A stretch of DNA of 64,000 bases, from assembly GCA_013399855.1 (NCBI GenBank), contig VXAY01003155.1, forward strand, positions 62,001 through 126,000, given 5' to 3'. Below, one piece after another: positions 26,056-39,759 of this stretch; the first letter of the stretch is position 1; every line of letters starts with the position of its first letter. The notes below the pieces were generated by a model. That model saw nothing but the letters and a program-made list of their open reading frames with translations. It did no database searches and was not told where the DNA came from. A program made the position numbers and the translations under genes. This DNA comes from Oxyruncus cristatus (taxonomy: Eukaryota; Chordata; Aves; Passeriformes; Cotingidae).

Positions 26056-29000
26056 AGCTTAAACCCCCCACAATAGATAGCAACACCATTCTCAATCCTA
26101 TCTTTGAGAGCCAAGACTGTAGACAGAAAACCTTCAGGATACTTCCACAGGAGAAATAAGCTTGATGCCACTAAGTAACTTTGTACCTGCTTTTCTGCTT
26201 TCCAATCTCTCCCAGTTTTATGGAGTGCAAAAGTAGTCTGAAAGTCTCCATTTTGTCTTTCTGATATGTTTTTTCTCCTTGCCTCTCCCCAGCAAAAAAG
26301 ATAATCCAATCTGCCTTCTTGATTTTACGTGAGCACTTTGAGCCAAAGAGATTCCACAGAAGCATGATAACACTTAGCAAATACTTACATATCTACACAG
26401 TGTTTGCAACAATGTACTACTCTCTGAATTTAAACTTCTTTCCCAAACTCCTGGGATGGCCCACATAACAAAGGATCTAGGCAGACCTCTCTTTCAACAC
26501 TTTTAGTAAGACAGATCCTCTAATCAATGAATTCCTTCCAGAAGGATGAGGGATTCACAGAAAATTGTCTCCTTGGGCTTCAACCTTGCCAATGTAAACT
26601 CTGCTTTTCACTAGTTTTCTGTGTTTGAAGTAAATCTTTAGCAGCCCGAGTCTGGTGAAGGGAGAGGGGAAAGAAATGCCTAGGAGAGAGTAACTCAACT
26701 TCTCACCTAACTGATTTTGCAATCAGTCCAAACCAGTTGCGAGACTGCTGAAGAAATGAGCACTAATTCCCTTTACAGGTCAGCAACAAGAACTACTTAC
26801 TCTATTGTATCAAGGCTCTGTACAAAAAAACCCCAGACACAGGTGAAGCAGAGAAGTTAATTTGTAAACCACAGAAATACACAGGAATAAGAACTCAAAA
26901 GAACTGCAAAATGTACTCTTACGTTCTAAGTGCCCGCTGCAATTTTCCATATGAAAATATGGAAATCTCCCATCTCCTCAGGGAGTAGCAGGATTCCTCT
27001 GTCCCCCTTCTGTCTTTCAGAGTAGTTCCTCTTATGGTCTAGTCTTCTTCAGTACAGCACTCGCTACATCACTCTTCTTCCTTCTTGTGAAATACACTGA
27101 GCACAAAAAAGTGACTTGCTCAATGGACTTCTAGGTGTGGAAATACAGAACAAGTGATGTTTGTTTTTCACTCTAATCCCCTAAAAAATCTGATTCCATT
27201 CAGAATGATTCCAAAACATCTACCTTCATGGCACTACATTGAAAGTGATTAAGAATCATGAGATTACTTTGAACAACCTAGTACATTAGGTGACACAGTG
27301 AACCATTACACAGTGCCAATAGCCCAACTCCCAAACCTAAAAAGGCAGCTTTATTGTGGTACTGCTTTTGGGCTAATCAATCCTGTCTATCACTCTACTA
27401 CTCCAGGTGAAAGCCTGTGCTGAAATGTCTATATTTCTTTGAGCTCTGTAGCTGACAAGGTCTGCTAGAGCTTAGGGGTCTCTGGGTAATGCCCGAGTTG
27501 GGCAGTTCTTGGATGACTGCAAAGAAATTAGACTTAAAGTGTACAAGGGATCAGGAAAAATTAACAGAAGACAAGATGGAAGTAAAAGATGTCAAAACTG
27601 AAAAATAGAGGAAACGAGAAAAAAGGGAAATGTGAAGAAGAGAGAGAAGGAAGAGAAGAAAGGTGACCTCAGGAGTACGTCCATATGTCAGCTTTGTTTC
27701 ATCAGGGAGAAATTGTAGCACACAGGACACAATTCTCTCTGTTTCTGTCCCAGTTTCACTGGAGGACTCACATACAACTCCTTGTCAATTGTCGTTGCCC
27801 TTCCTCTCTTCCACCTCTTTTTTTGATTGTAAGCTTTTGGAGCCCAGATCTGGATATTGAAAGTGACTTGCAGGATACTTGGAACCCCGTCATGATGAAT
27901 CTATCTAAAATAATAATAAGTTTTAAAAAAATACAATGCTTTTTTTTTTTTTCTAAACGAACCATAAGTGACATTTTACTGTATCCAACCCCAACAAATA
28001 TATTTAAGTAACATACTTATTTCAAATTTCAATTACTTGATAATACAAAAGAATAAAGTTCTCTTATCACCAGGGTGTATATAATGTTAGCAGTTCATAC
28101 TGAGGCAGTAGAATTTTAGAAGTGAACAAGCTCTCAGTTTTCTGCATGTATCATAACCACAAAAAACTTCTGTGCTGCATAGTTTCGTGATAATTTGTTG
28201 CAGAAATAGCTCAGAGTGTGCAACAATCCTTTAAATCTGTCATATAGTATACATAGGATTAGCATTGCACACCAAGAACAGAAGGACACAGAAGGAAAGC
28301 AAAGGTGGGATGTGAGGACTGATTAACAAGTCCTGCCACTCAACAACAACAGAGGACAGTCCTGTCAGGAAGCCTGGCATTCCCTGAGCTCACTGCGCTG
28401 ATCCAAGTCACTCACTGTCTGGAGAAGAAGACATGCCCTCCTTCCTGTCCATCTTCCTGATAACCATAGTTATGACAGGCTTTGCAATGTTCAGATATTA
28501 ATTTTAGCCCAATCTTGGCAGATTACTGGATTTGTTGTTGTAACAACACAGATAATGATACTACTGATCTGTATTTGTTACTGTACTATTATTTAGAGAA
28601 AAACTGTTTATCCCTAAAGATAGTCTGGTGTTGTCACTATATTCCAAACTTTTAAAAACTTTGCAGGGCCACTTCAAGCCCTTACAGTACAATACATATC
28701 ATGCTAGATTGATACTGTGATTTTTGGTCCATTTATTTATGGTCCAAGATTCTTGCTTTTAAAGGTCAGTGATGAGAGCGTTTACATTGCGGGTTAAAAA
28801 CTTCCGAGGTTTCTGTGTACATTCTGATCCCACTTCGAATGTGTAAATGCTATTGATGCATTAATCTGTCTCTGCATACGTGTTGAGAGAGTCATTATGG
28901 TTTCCTTTTGTGAAAGAATGAATCAGTTTAACAGCCCACAGATGAATATAGTACAGTATACATGCAAAAACCCCACCCCTACACTCCTGCTTTTTTCACT

Positions 29001-31667
29001 TATTAATTCACACTCTGTCTCTGTATATGAACAAATAAAGTCATGAAGTCTAAAGCAGATTATAACACAGCATCTTTAAAAGAGAAGTAAAATGTATTTT
29101 TTCTCCGCGGTGAACAACTAGAATCCTTTTCCCTGAAACCTTATAGCACTTTAGTATTTATTTGGATAATGGTAACCTTAATATATTTTGTTTGAGTTCA
29201 TAACCTGACGAGAAATTATCATTCGCCAGAAAAGGGAACAGAGTTTTTCAGAGTCCTATATCTCCGTATATAGCAATAATCTGAAGAATCACTACGTGAA
29301 AATGGTATTGCAAATACAAATGGTGTTGACTTTCTCCAATCCCATGATAATTCTTAACATGCTTTCAAAAAAACCCACAATATTTTATGGGGGAAACATG
29401 ATTTATATTAATGAAAACTGGATGTAAAATTTGAAGATAATTTGAAGATGCCTTTTATTATGTTTCATCACCCATGAATGAATTCAGATATATTCATTAT
29501 GCTTGGAGGAGACCAGCTCTCCATCACAAAGTTAATTTGAATTTCAAAAATTAATTTCTTTGCAGAGAAGTAGTATAAAGTGTTAAAATCAAAGACATAA
29601 ACATAAACCTGAAACAAATTTAAAATGTAATATTACAATAATACAATTAAATTCTCACTAATTTTTGAGTAACTTTCTTCATCTACTTCCTAATGACCAA
29701 ACAAATTTCTAGACTGAACTTCCCTGAGGATGCTACCTGGTGTTGCATCACTTGCCACTACTAAGAGGTGTCAGGTACTGGCATGTTTGTAACTCCAAGC
29801 AGTCCTAGAGTGCTCTTAGGTTGTCCTTCACCAACAGGCTCAGCTTCCCCTACCACTCTTAAGAGAATGCATTCTCTTGGCCCTGACTATCTTGGTAATG
29901 CTTTCCTGGGCTCACCACAGTTTCTCAGTCCAGAAAGACTGTGGAGGTCATCCAGATTCACTAGACAGTGACATGGGGTACCCAATTTATTGCTAGCACC
30001 AGTCCTGTTTTGAGTGAGAACTTTAACCAAACAACTTCTCCACAAGCCTTCAACGACTTTATAGCTAACAGCATATCCAATAATTTACCATTTCAAGCCA
30101 AAATGACTTTTTTGCTTTTTAAACAAATCCGGCCAATTAAGTAGGTTATAGTAAGAAAACCAGATATCCACAGTATGTATAGATCATATAAACATTTGTG
30201 TAGAGAGCAGCAAGGGTCTCTGCCTTTAGTGCAAGCATAAAAATGTATTGTAGAGCAATTGCAACATGATTTAGTTGATATTTGAGTATTATCAAACCTC
30301 TGAAACTTTTATATCTTTTTAACAGCAATTAATGCATTTATTAATGAAATGCTAATCATGTTCCTTGTATTTCTGCAAAACACTGCTTTTAATTTAATAT
30401 GAAGTTTTCAGAGAATTGAACCAAATAAAGCTATTTCTACTGATTTTAAGAGCATAAAATATACACGTTTCTCTCATATTAGTGTAAGCAATTGTACCTA
30501 GTGTTATGCAAACCCAGATAATTACATTTCATGGGTCTTCTTCCCTGGGAAAAAAAGAGAGACAAACCCTCCCATTAATTGTTCTCACTGTTGAATCTTT
30601 GATCATGAAAGTGCTATTCAGAGTGCATAAAAAAGAATCAAAACTTACTAATATTTTCAGTAGTTTGATGAATATTAAATGCCAATATGTACTAAATTCT
30701 TCTGAAAGTTGCTTATACTTAACTAACAAACCTTAGTCATAAAAAACCCACTCATATATCTAGATACCAGGCTATGCTAGTATATCTATTGTAAATATTG
30801 TCTTATATATTGCATTATTATAATAACTATTTATAGATGTGCATTACTAAAGTGGAAATCTCTTTTAGCTTAAAATCCTAAAGAATTGCACTTGAGGATA
30901 AAATCCCGTAAAGGATTTTTATTTCTATATAAAATGTTTACAGATTTGCAATAAAATATTAATGTAAGTAAAACTTCATGTGTGGTTTAGGAATATTCGT
31001 TCTGTAAGGTTTCATGTAAATAAACAAATAATTGGTTATAAGCCAGAGATCCAGCTACAACTGTGAAGGGAGTAACAAAAATGGTTACACAGCTGAGTCA
31101 GTAAAACACATTTGAAAAATTGCACAGGTGTAAGAGAACAAAATGTGTTTATTATACAGATCGTTCTCCTATAGAGCAGCAATGATTTCTCTTTTTAAAA
31201 ATATACCCACCCTAGTTTTTCATGTGCAGCATTTACAATGAAGGATCTTTATATAAATCCCACATAGAGCAGATTCAGATCTGAGAAGTCAAGATAAGGT
31301 CACCTCAGAGCTAAATATTCACAAAGGTAGGGTGTGAGGGAAATTTTGCCTCATTAGCAAAAATTTGTGATTTCATTGCCACCTTGTCCGACTCATCACA
31401 TTTGCTTCTTTGCATCTTAGATCACAAAGTAGCATGCTAGAAGCTGCTTTTTTGGTTTTTTGTCTGTTTTGTCATCTGCAGGTCCAGCAGCTTACAAAAA
31501 AAAAGGGGGTTCTGATTCCTATTTTAGACCTGTAAGTACCAAAAAAAATCGTAATTTCTAACTATTGTGTCAACATCCCACAGAATAATAATAGTGGACT
31601 GAAGGTGTAAAACAGAGGACAGAAAGTATCTCATTAGGGAATCCCTAACAGGTGAAAAAAGTCAGAA

Positions 31668-32138
31668 ATTGTGAAGAATGCAAGATGGAGGAGAGCCATG
31701 AGGATGATGAAGGGTCTGGAGGGAAAGGCTTATGAGGAGGGACTGAGGTCACTTGATTTGTTCAGCCTGGAGAGGAGGAGACTGAGGGGAGACCTAGTAA
31801 AAGTCTTCAACATTCTCACGAAGGGAAGCGGTGGGGCAAGTACTGATCTCTTCTCTCTTGTGACCAGTGACAGGACTCAAGAAAATGGCATGGATTTGTG
31901 TCAGGGAAGGTTTAGATTAGATAACAGGAAAAGGTTCTTCACCCAGAGGGTGGTTGAGCACTAGAACAGGCTCCCCAAGGAAGTGGTCACAGCACCAAGC
32001 CTGACAGAGTCTAAGAAGCATTTGGACAATGCTCTCAGGCACATGGTGTAACTTTTGGGATGTCCTGCACAGGGCCAGGAGTTGGATTCAATGATCCTGA
32101 TAGGTCCCTTCCAAGTCAGCATATTCTATGATTCTATG
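31668..32138 (+). mobile_element. CR1 LINE 3' end (ORF2 C-terminus plus 3' UTR)
   Basis: An open frame (31671-31964) reads through the last part of CR1 ORF2. Blocks include RRAMRMMKGLEG, LRSLDLFSLERRRLRGDLVK (about 31738-31800), a TSDRTQENG block and NRKRFFTQRVVEH. It stops just before the position of the usual W-N-x-L-P motif. The 3' UTR follows and ends at ATTCTATGATTCTATG (32123-32138), the CR1 terminal repeat. The element is 5'-truncated at the finger-to-thumb end of the RT. The longish open frame suggests it is younger than the other CR1 tails here. Confidence 0.95.
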
Positions 32139-34196
32139 TGAGAAAGTTACACAGTAGAGATGCAGAAATGCCAAGTCAGAAGGAAGGTATACAAAGAAAA
32201 TTATTTAAAGACATGAGTAAGGAGTAGCACAATGGCTGGCTTAGATTAAAACATAACTACAGAGAAACATGTTTCTTCTCAGTGCCTGACAGAAGGAAAG
32301 ATAGACTGTATGACCAGAGTGAAGAGCAAATGCTGATGAGCAGACATGATCTGATTATTTTTTAACCTTAAAAGTCTATGGAAAAGCATGAAGGCATGGA
32401 AAAAATAACAATTTGTTGCTTTTCTTTTCAAGTTCTGGTGAGATCACTTACTTTGAGATAGATGTGGACTACCATTAGAAACACACTTTTTCACAAATAG
32501 GTTTTCTACTTTTTCTATTAACTCATTAGAACTATAAGGCCATTAGACAGTTAGGAATATACTTCACACAAAACAGTGATGAATAACACACTGAAGTCTT
32601 CCTTTCCTGGACCAGAAGAAAGATGAAATATGAACTTTATTAAAAAAAATCTATAATGAAATAAAACTTAGATGATCTTTAGTGGCTTTAATTTCAAAGT
32701 CGGTACAAGGGTTGCCCTTTAATAGAACAAAAAATAGAAATCACTAAGATCCTTTTTAAAGGAGCATGTTATGATCCTGTTTTCATAAAGTGACCAGGTC
32801 CTTATGTAAGTAATCCTAATCAAGTCAAAGGAACCAGAAATTATTTTAACTTTTTATCAATATCTTTAGAGCGTTAAGGACCCATAAAAGAACACCACAA
32901 TCTTATGCAGAAAAAAGAAACAAGAGAAGGGATCACACATTGTAAGTTCTTACTAAATATTAAAGCTTAGATTTGCTTAATTTGGAATAAAAATATCAAG
33001 TAAAGGTTGCTGAATGCTTATTTATTCCACAGGCCAAAACATGGTATGTGTGTGTGCAGGGACAATTTCAAAGAAATACAATACTAAATTGTTTGAGAAA
33101 ATACCCTAGTAAAATAATAATAAAAAAGTCATAATGCATTATTGATTCTGATGTATTTGCTGATTTGCAGAGATTCTGTATTTCTAATTTCTTACATTCC
33201 TTTTCTAGTTGCCAAAGATGCAGACAAATATCTTGCCTCACACACTACACTCAAAGCAGTGTGTGCAAAACTCAAGGATTGTCCAACAAAAGCATCCTTT
33301 GGTCACCTTCACCAAGGATAATAAAGGCCATGAAAGGCTGTTCTTTACACAGACTGCGTCTGATTTTTTTCTAGAATATTAAGACACATATCACTATAAG
33401 ATGTCATTCAACCTTGAGGTACAGATAAAATAGAAAAATGATAAGAGGTACTTAGTAGCTGCTTATTTTACTACACCACTCTGTTTAAAACAGAGCATGA
33501 GTTTCAGGGCAATAAAGGGTCATGTGGCAAAGTGGTATCTCCTGAACTCCATCAGTGGAAGGTAGTGTCAGACTAGTCACAGTGAACACAAGCTTTAATT
33601 TCTCATAGCATCGTGTCCTTATAGACTTCAGAAAAAAAGCAATTTCATCTTTCAAGTCTAGCATGTGTATCACTTGTAAACTTGCAAAAATACACTGAGA
33701 AAACATATTTGGTCAGGTAAAACTCTCAAATCTATAAAAGTGATACAATTGTATCAGAATACAAAAGCTTGGTGAGGTTATAATAGGAATGTCCTGAAGT
33801 GTCACATGATTAAACAAAGCTTATGACTTCATGGCTGGGAAACTTCCACCTTTGCCCACTTCTAATCAAGGGATTTGCCCACTTCTAATCTTTTTATTCA
33901 TAACATATTCATAATGCATTTTGCCCCCAAATTTCAGGTACTGCATATAGACCAGACTGGTTCCATATAGATCAGAGCCCAGCTTCTTGCTCTATACAGC
34001 CTAAAGCTGGCTTCAAACTCCGAAGATCTCAAGATGAGATTTACTTCTTAATAAGCTATCAGTGGAGACCAGGACAATTTTACAAGGAATCTTGGAACAC
34101 CACTCAGTAAATTTCATCCTCCTCATGCCTGAAGCTACATTGTTTACCACTCTGACCCATAGTCTTAAGATCAAACTAAGCAAATGAGGAATGATA
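32139..34196. other. Unique non-coding DNA
   Basis: No gene recognised. It contains the 17-bp tandem duplication at 33851-33890 described separately. Confidence 0.55.
33851..33890 (+). repeat. Two-copy 17-bp direct repeat
   Basis: TTTGCCCACTTCTAATC occurs at 33851-33867 and again at 33874-33890, a 23-base period. The identity suggests a recent local duplication, by slippage or end joining. Confidence 0.9.
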
Positions 34197-34262
34197 CAGA
34201 ATCACAGAATCCTAGAATATGCTGAGTTGGAAGGGACCTACAAGGATCATTGAGTCCAACCC
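34197..34262 (-). mobile_element. Short CR1-type 3' tail, antisense
   Basis: The segment CAGAATCACAGAATCCTAGA followed by GCTGAGTTGGAAGGGACCTA is the reverse complement of a CR1 3' terminus. It is closest by eye to the tails at 32040-32138 and of the SINE at 13343. Only about 65 bases are present and no tRNA-like head follows, so it could be a heavily truncated CR1 or a headless SINE. Confidence 0.85.
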
Positions 34263-37200
34263 AAATGATCCTCCTTTTTTAACATATTAGCAGGTAACAA
34301 TTGCTCAGAAGAGGTTTTTCTCCTCCACTCTCATCAGCAAGGACTTATCTAGCTGCTCAGTTGAGCATGTTCCGTGTCAGAAGCAAAGAGAGCAGCACCT
34401 TTATGCAACTATATGCACCTTTGATGTGGTGTTGCAAAGAGTAATTATGATTTTTAAAGTACCTTACAAATGTGATCATACAAAGAAAACAATCTAGTGA
34501 ATGAGATATGTGAATGAGGACTAACAAGGGATGAAGATATTGAGTCACCTGCAGAGCCATAAACCTTAGCTTAAAGAAAAAACAGAATTAGTTAAAAATG
34601 GATAAAAGAAACAGCAGATTAAATAGATTTAATTCAGCAGATGTATTTAATGGATGCACACACAAACTAAGGAATATACACATATCCACAAACTGGTGCT
34701 TGTAATTCCCAGAATTCCCAGAAAGCCTCTGAGCTCCTATCCAATTCTTATTGATCATAAATTTTGGCTCTAAACACTCAAATGACATTTTTTTCAGCAG
34801 AAGGACTTATTCTTACCAAACATTCTGAATTAGTCATTTCATATTAGTTTTGACTCTCTCCTTCCTGCAAGCTTTTAGCTAACAAAGACAGCAAAGGCTC
34901 TCACCATCCATCCATCCATGCAGTATATTTTCTCCAACAGCAGAAAGACCCTATTGCTGATCCCAAGACAAGCACAGCAGAGGTGTGGGCAGAGCTAGCA
35001 GGTGTGAGCTATTTTTCACTGACAATATCCAGAACAAGCACAAAGAAGGTATTTGCTCACCAAAGAAGACTCCTTCTATTATTCTTTCTATAAACTTCTC
35101 TATAACCACAAAATAGCTGAACTTCCCCGCTCACTCTTAAATGAACAGTCACATTAATTTTTATAAAATATTTTCCCAGCTTGTTTAGTGACTGTTTAGT
35201 GAGTATATTGCATTTTAGCAGCATCTTTAGTGGTTTCTGCTCTATGCTGAAGAACTTAAACAAGTGTGCAAGCAGGACTGATGGGTATATGACTAAGTCA
35301 TGATCCCCCAAAGTCCTGCTCAGCTAATGGAAAAGTCCACAGTTTCACAGGTGTTGTGGGTAGGATCCTAAAATCAGGACCTGGAGGCCAGATTCACATC
35401 TGCATATTTAGGTAGTTCTGAATCGTAATGTTTTTATTCGTGCAAGCCCAGCTCAGGTCCAGAAATTACTGCTTCTCTCTGACCGAGCTCCCCAAAGGAT
35501 TTTATTCTGGAAGTTTTCTTACAGTTTGATTTACCCTTACTTACTTTTACACTTCTGATTCTCTTAATATATGCACAATAAAGAAGGCAACAATGCCTCA
35601 TTTTTAAGATCTTGGTGGCTGGAGGCTAGGAAGTAAAAGACCTAGATTTCATTCCCTCTTCTCATGAAGAGTAGAATAAATACTTTTTCCTGGGAAGAGA
35701 CATGGATTCTGATCCCTCTTGTGTTTTTGACATGAAATACTAATTAGATGAAATACATATACTGATCTGAAATTAGTAAAAGTATGGGAACTTCAAGTGC
35801 TTACTACCTCTTCAAATAAAATGGCAGAATGTTTTCATAAATTCTCTCTAGTTTTTCATTTATGGTTTCAAAATGGCATTTCTGTTCAGACATACAAACT
35901 ACCTACTGGTTCCCAATAACAATAACCTTGAGCTGAATTGGATAAATTCCTATGAAAAATCAGGTATAGGATCTCTCTGTTTAGACATTTTCTCAACTCA
36001 ATATCCAAACTTACAGGCTAGGTTTGAAAATGTCATCCTTCACTTTTTCTCGAGTCTTCTGTACTCTGAGAAATTAAGTAAAATGTTTTGAACTCATAGG
36101 AAAGACTGTCAGATCTCCTGAACTAAGAAATGAAAACAAAACTAATAAACAGAAAAGCCAAAAGCTATCAGTGTCTTATAGGCTAATAAAAAGGAAAATG
36201 CAACATGCAGCACAAAGCCTAAAAATAGCAACCACAGAGCTCCAGCTCCTTGGCATTGTGGAATTTGAAGGGCCTGGATCCTGAATGCAAGCAGGTGAAA
36301 ATTATTATAGGGATGGACACAGCCTTCAAATACAACAAAAACATTCCTGATCTGGAGGAATGATATGTTTCTGTATGCAGCCAGAACATCTTAGCACTGT
36401 GAATACTGAATTTTACAAACATGTTAAAATAGTCTGTTGTTAAAGTTTTGAGAACTTTGATGTACTATTTTTCCTTAACAGATTATCTTAGTGTATGCAT
36501 GTGGTCTCAAGCTTCCATACCAAATGGAGTGCTTGGAAAACTAATTTAATTTTTCTCTATAAATCCAGCTTGATGTTTGTACTTCATTCACATTGTAATA
36601 TTGTTTGTCCTTCATTCATGTTGCTAAACCATACACTGAAATATTGTAGAAATCTTGTTATTGTGATTAGGTAGGGTTCCCTAAGAAGGAAATGTTCAAA
36701 AAATAGATCATAGATTATTGATTCATGTTTAAATTATATTTTCACTTACTAATAATTAATGTAACAGAGTGAGCAGTTGAGTAAAAGGTTATATCTATAA
36801 AATTATTAAAAAGGATTAAATTATGCCTAGCAGTTACTAGTGAAAATGCACCCAGCCATGGCTATCTATACTGCAGTTGCACTGTAGTAGGTGGAAATTG
36901 CATATTAATGTGGCCCATTTGGTCTATGCTATAGACTACTCTGAAGCAGGAACAGTGAGGGGACTAAGATAAAATACTAATGGAACATAAGAAATGTGGA
37001 TGCTGATATTGAGAAACTAATGACAATTTTGCACTTCTGCTATTCTAAGTGCACTATTGTTAAGTTTTAATTTCTTCCATTTAGTATGTTAGTATTTTTG
37101 AATAATTTTTCCCTAAAAGAGAAAAGGTAAAATGACATTCCACTTAGTAAACTTATTCTTATCCGAACAAAACCCAATTTTAAAATCAATTATCTTTCAA

Positions 37201-38616
37201 CTGCTTTTGCCCTTCTATAGCTTTACCTAACATTAATACTTTTTACTGTATATTGTATATCAGAAAATCTGAAGATGTAAAGAACGGAGACAACAGTTCC
37301 AATATTCAAAACTATATATTAAGAGGTAATAGTTATTTTTGTTAGTTTTATATTTAATCAAATTTTGGTATCTCTTTTCTGTTTAATGACTTTTGCTACT
37401 GACTCACCCTGAAATATTTGAAGTCCAGAATCTAAATGTACTTATTCTAGAGCTTGCTTCAGGGCTGGAGCATATATGGTAATACCTAAAAAGAATCTAT
37501 CCTGCGCATCCACTTAACAATGAAATTTTTGGTTGATTTTTATACAGAAACGCACAGAAAACTAACTAAAAATACAAGATTTAATTCAAGAATTGCTTAT
37601 AATTCTTTCAATTATCACAGTTTCTCTTTTCTCATCATCCTGAAGCTTTATCCATACAATAATTAGAAGTGATTTTCCCCACTCTGTTGACAAGCCTTCG
37701 ATTTTGGTATGACAACTCTTGTTTTATAATGAGGTGAAAGGATATTACTGGTAAAGAAAAATGGACTTCTCTACTTGGTAATGACTGTCAAGTATTATAC
37801 TTCTCTGAACATACTATCTTTTTGGGAAGAAAATACTCGTATGGGGTTCCAAATGTGTACTGGCATGCCTATCTTTATAACACAAACAACCACAAATTTA
37901 AGGTGACTTTCTCCAAAATTAAAAAGAGAAAAACTCTTTTCTACCACTATTTCTTCCAATAACTTTAGAGGCTTATAAGTAGCTGTGAACAAAAACCGCA
38001 AACATGGAATTATCTTTTTGGCATCTTTATGGCCCAGTTGTGAAAGGGAGGATAAGGTCTGATGGAAGTCATGTCATGTGTTTTGAAGGCTAAGCCTCTA
38101 GACTGGAGTTTAAGTGTCCATCTGTGTCATTTATGAAGTACATATGTAAAATCTGGATTGCTTATTTTAAACAGTATTTTCTTGGCTCTAAATAGTGTTA
38201 ATTTTCTGATGCTTTCTTCTCTGTTTGGTATGTAAAATGTGCACAACTGTCATCTCACACTAGCAACTCTAGATGACCTGGCTTCATTTCTGCAATATAT
38301 TTATACCAGTTGCTCACAAATGCTTTTGTGGTATCTCCAGGTAGCTTAAAAACAATTTAGGTTGTTCCTAAAGTAAAAGGACAGGGGCCAGTTTACAGAA
38401 TCGCTATGCTACCTGACTGTCTTGGTGATAACTTCCACTATGGAAAGACTTTCCATCCTCTGGCCTTTGGAAATATCTTGCTTTAGTTAGATGCTGATTC
38501 ATTTCCTGCATCTCTTTAAACACAGCCAGCTGTGTGTGTGTTGCTGAGGGTCAGTATTATTTAAGCATTGTTTCAGAGACTTCCTGTCCCTGAATTCTGT
38601 AAGAGGGAAAAAGTCC
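34263..38616. other. Unique AT-rich non-coding DNA
   Basis: No gene or interspersed repeat recognised. There is a (CCAT)n run of about four units at 34904-34920. Confidence 0.5.
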
Positions 38617-38795
38617 TGTTTTGTTGTTTAGTTTTTTTTGATGGTGGTTTTTTGTTTGTTTGTTTGTTTTTTGTTTTGTTTGGGGTTTTTTTGTTCGTTT
38701 TCGTTTTGGGTTTTTTTTGTTTGGTTTGGGGTTTTTTGGTGTGTTTTGTGTTGGGGTTTTTTTTTTGATAGTTTTCTTTTTTTATTTGTTTTAGG
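38617..38795 (+). repeat. G/T-only low-complexity tract with four G-runs
   Basis: Between 38642 and 38767 the plus strand has no A and only two C. It is built of TTTG, TTTTG and TTTGGGG-like units. G-runs lie at 38682-38685, 38708-38710, 38728-38731 and 38753-38756. They could in principle form a long-looped G-quadruplex. The open frames across it (rich in F, C, V, L or in K, T, N, P) are artefacts of composition. Confidence 0.9.
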
Positions 38796-39589
38796 GGCGT
38801 ATATTTCTCCCCAAGTAAAAACAAGTCCTTGGGGAAAAAGCGTCTGTAAATGACTGATAAGCAGTAGAAAAGGAAGTACAGACTCAAAGCATCTAGTTTT
38901 TCAGCCAGTTAAATCCTTCCAAGTCTAGGGTATCAAAGAATCCAAAGTCTACATATAAGGACAATGGGAAATTAAATGTATCCTTTGCATATTTTCATAA
39001 AGAAAAAGTTGTTCTCATAAGGAACATTAGAGATTATCTGATTCTGTGAGTCTTAATTTATCAGCTGATATGTTGCCACAGAGTATGCAGTGACAATGAC
39101 AGCAATAAAAGAAAAATCCAAGAGCTTTGAGACCTTGTTTCTCTATTTACTTTCAATAATAATTCAAGCTTTGTGTCAAAATAATGATAAGTATTTCCAC
39201 AAAGATGAACTATTAGTGATGGGACTTTGTTTCTTAGTTTCTTATCACATCAAAAAGGGTACATCTTTAATTGTTTTATTAAATATTCATTTTGGTGGCT
39301 GTGAAAATATTAGAAACAAAAATATATTACACAAATGGGTTTATAACTTACTCTGTCTTAAGGCAAATCCAGCCATAAACCACATTCCCTCTTGATTAAT
39401 ATCTCAGCAGTGTTTACTACTATTCAACTGCTAGTACAATGTTTATTCTGTTCATTATACTGTTTCCTGTATCACTGCGGTGTTTATTGTTCTTCTGTGT
39501 ATTTTTGACCTCTAATGTTTTACCTATGATAAAATTTGGTCTTTTCTTTTTTTTTTTTTAATATGAATTACATCCTGCTTGTGTATCGC
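38796..39589. other. Unique AT-rich non-coding DNA
   Basis: A plus-strand frame of 101 codons (39090-39395) matches nothing I recognise. A T run at 39548-39560 sits just before the CR1 insertion. Confidence 0.5.
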
Positions 39590-39759
39590 TGGCTACATGA
39601 AGCCAGAAGAGTTAAGTAGCCTTAGAAACAGCCTTTGCTCATGGGGTGGTTTATACAGCACCAGGCCTCCTGAAGGCAGATGGGGTTCACCTGTCTAAAA
39701 GGGAGAAAAGGACTCTAGCCTGTGACTTGTCAAGGTTAATTGAGAGGGCTTTAAACTAG
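39590..39759 (+). pseudogene. CR1 ORF1 C-terminal esterase remnant
   Basis: In frame to a TAG at 39757-39759 the sequence reads FAHGVVYTAPGLLKADGVHL, continuing with S-K-R-E-K-R and ending in RLIERALN. CR1 ORF1 proteins carry an SGNH-type esterase domain whose last catalytic block is D-G-x-H-L. That block is intact here (39679-39693), although the rest of ORF1 is absent. The frame is open only from about 39616, where an in-frame stop precedes it. The role of the esterase in CR1 retrotransposition is not settled. Confidence 0.82.

Larger units (their letters stand above)
21363..31667. other. Unique non-coding DNA with microsatellites
   Basis: No gene, LINE or LTR recognised. Low-complexity items are an A-rich run at 21523-21560, (CAAA)n at 22373-22395, (AAAAC)n at 26029-26055, a purine-rich run at 27600-27663 and a T run at 27940-27952. 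The 116-codon frame at 22130-22480 runs through the (CAAA)n array and has no recognisable domain. Confidence 0.5.

Noticed and set aside
35610..35760. Two phrases resembling tRNA B boxes (GATTTCATTCC, GGATTCTGATCC), possible MIR
   Set aside because: No A box at the right distance and no MIR core seen.
38573..38887. 104-codon lysine/threonine/proline-rich frame opposite the G/T tract
   Set aside because: Direct translation of low-complexity DNA, not a gene.
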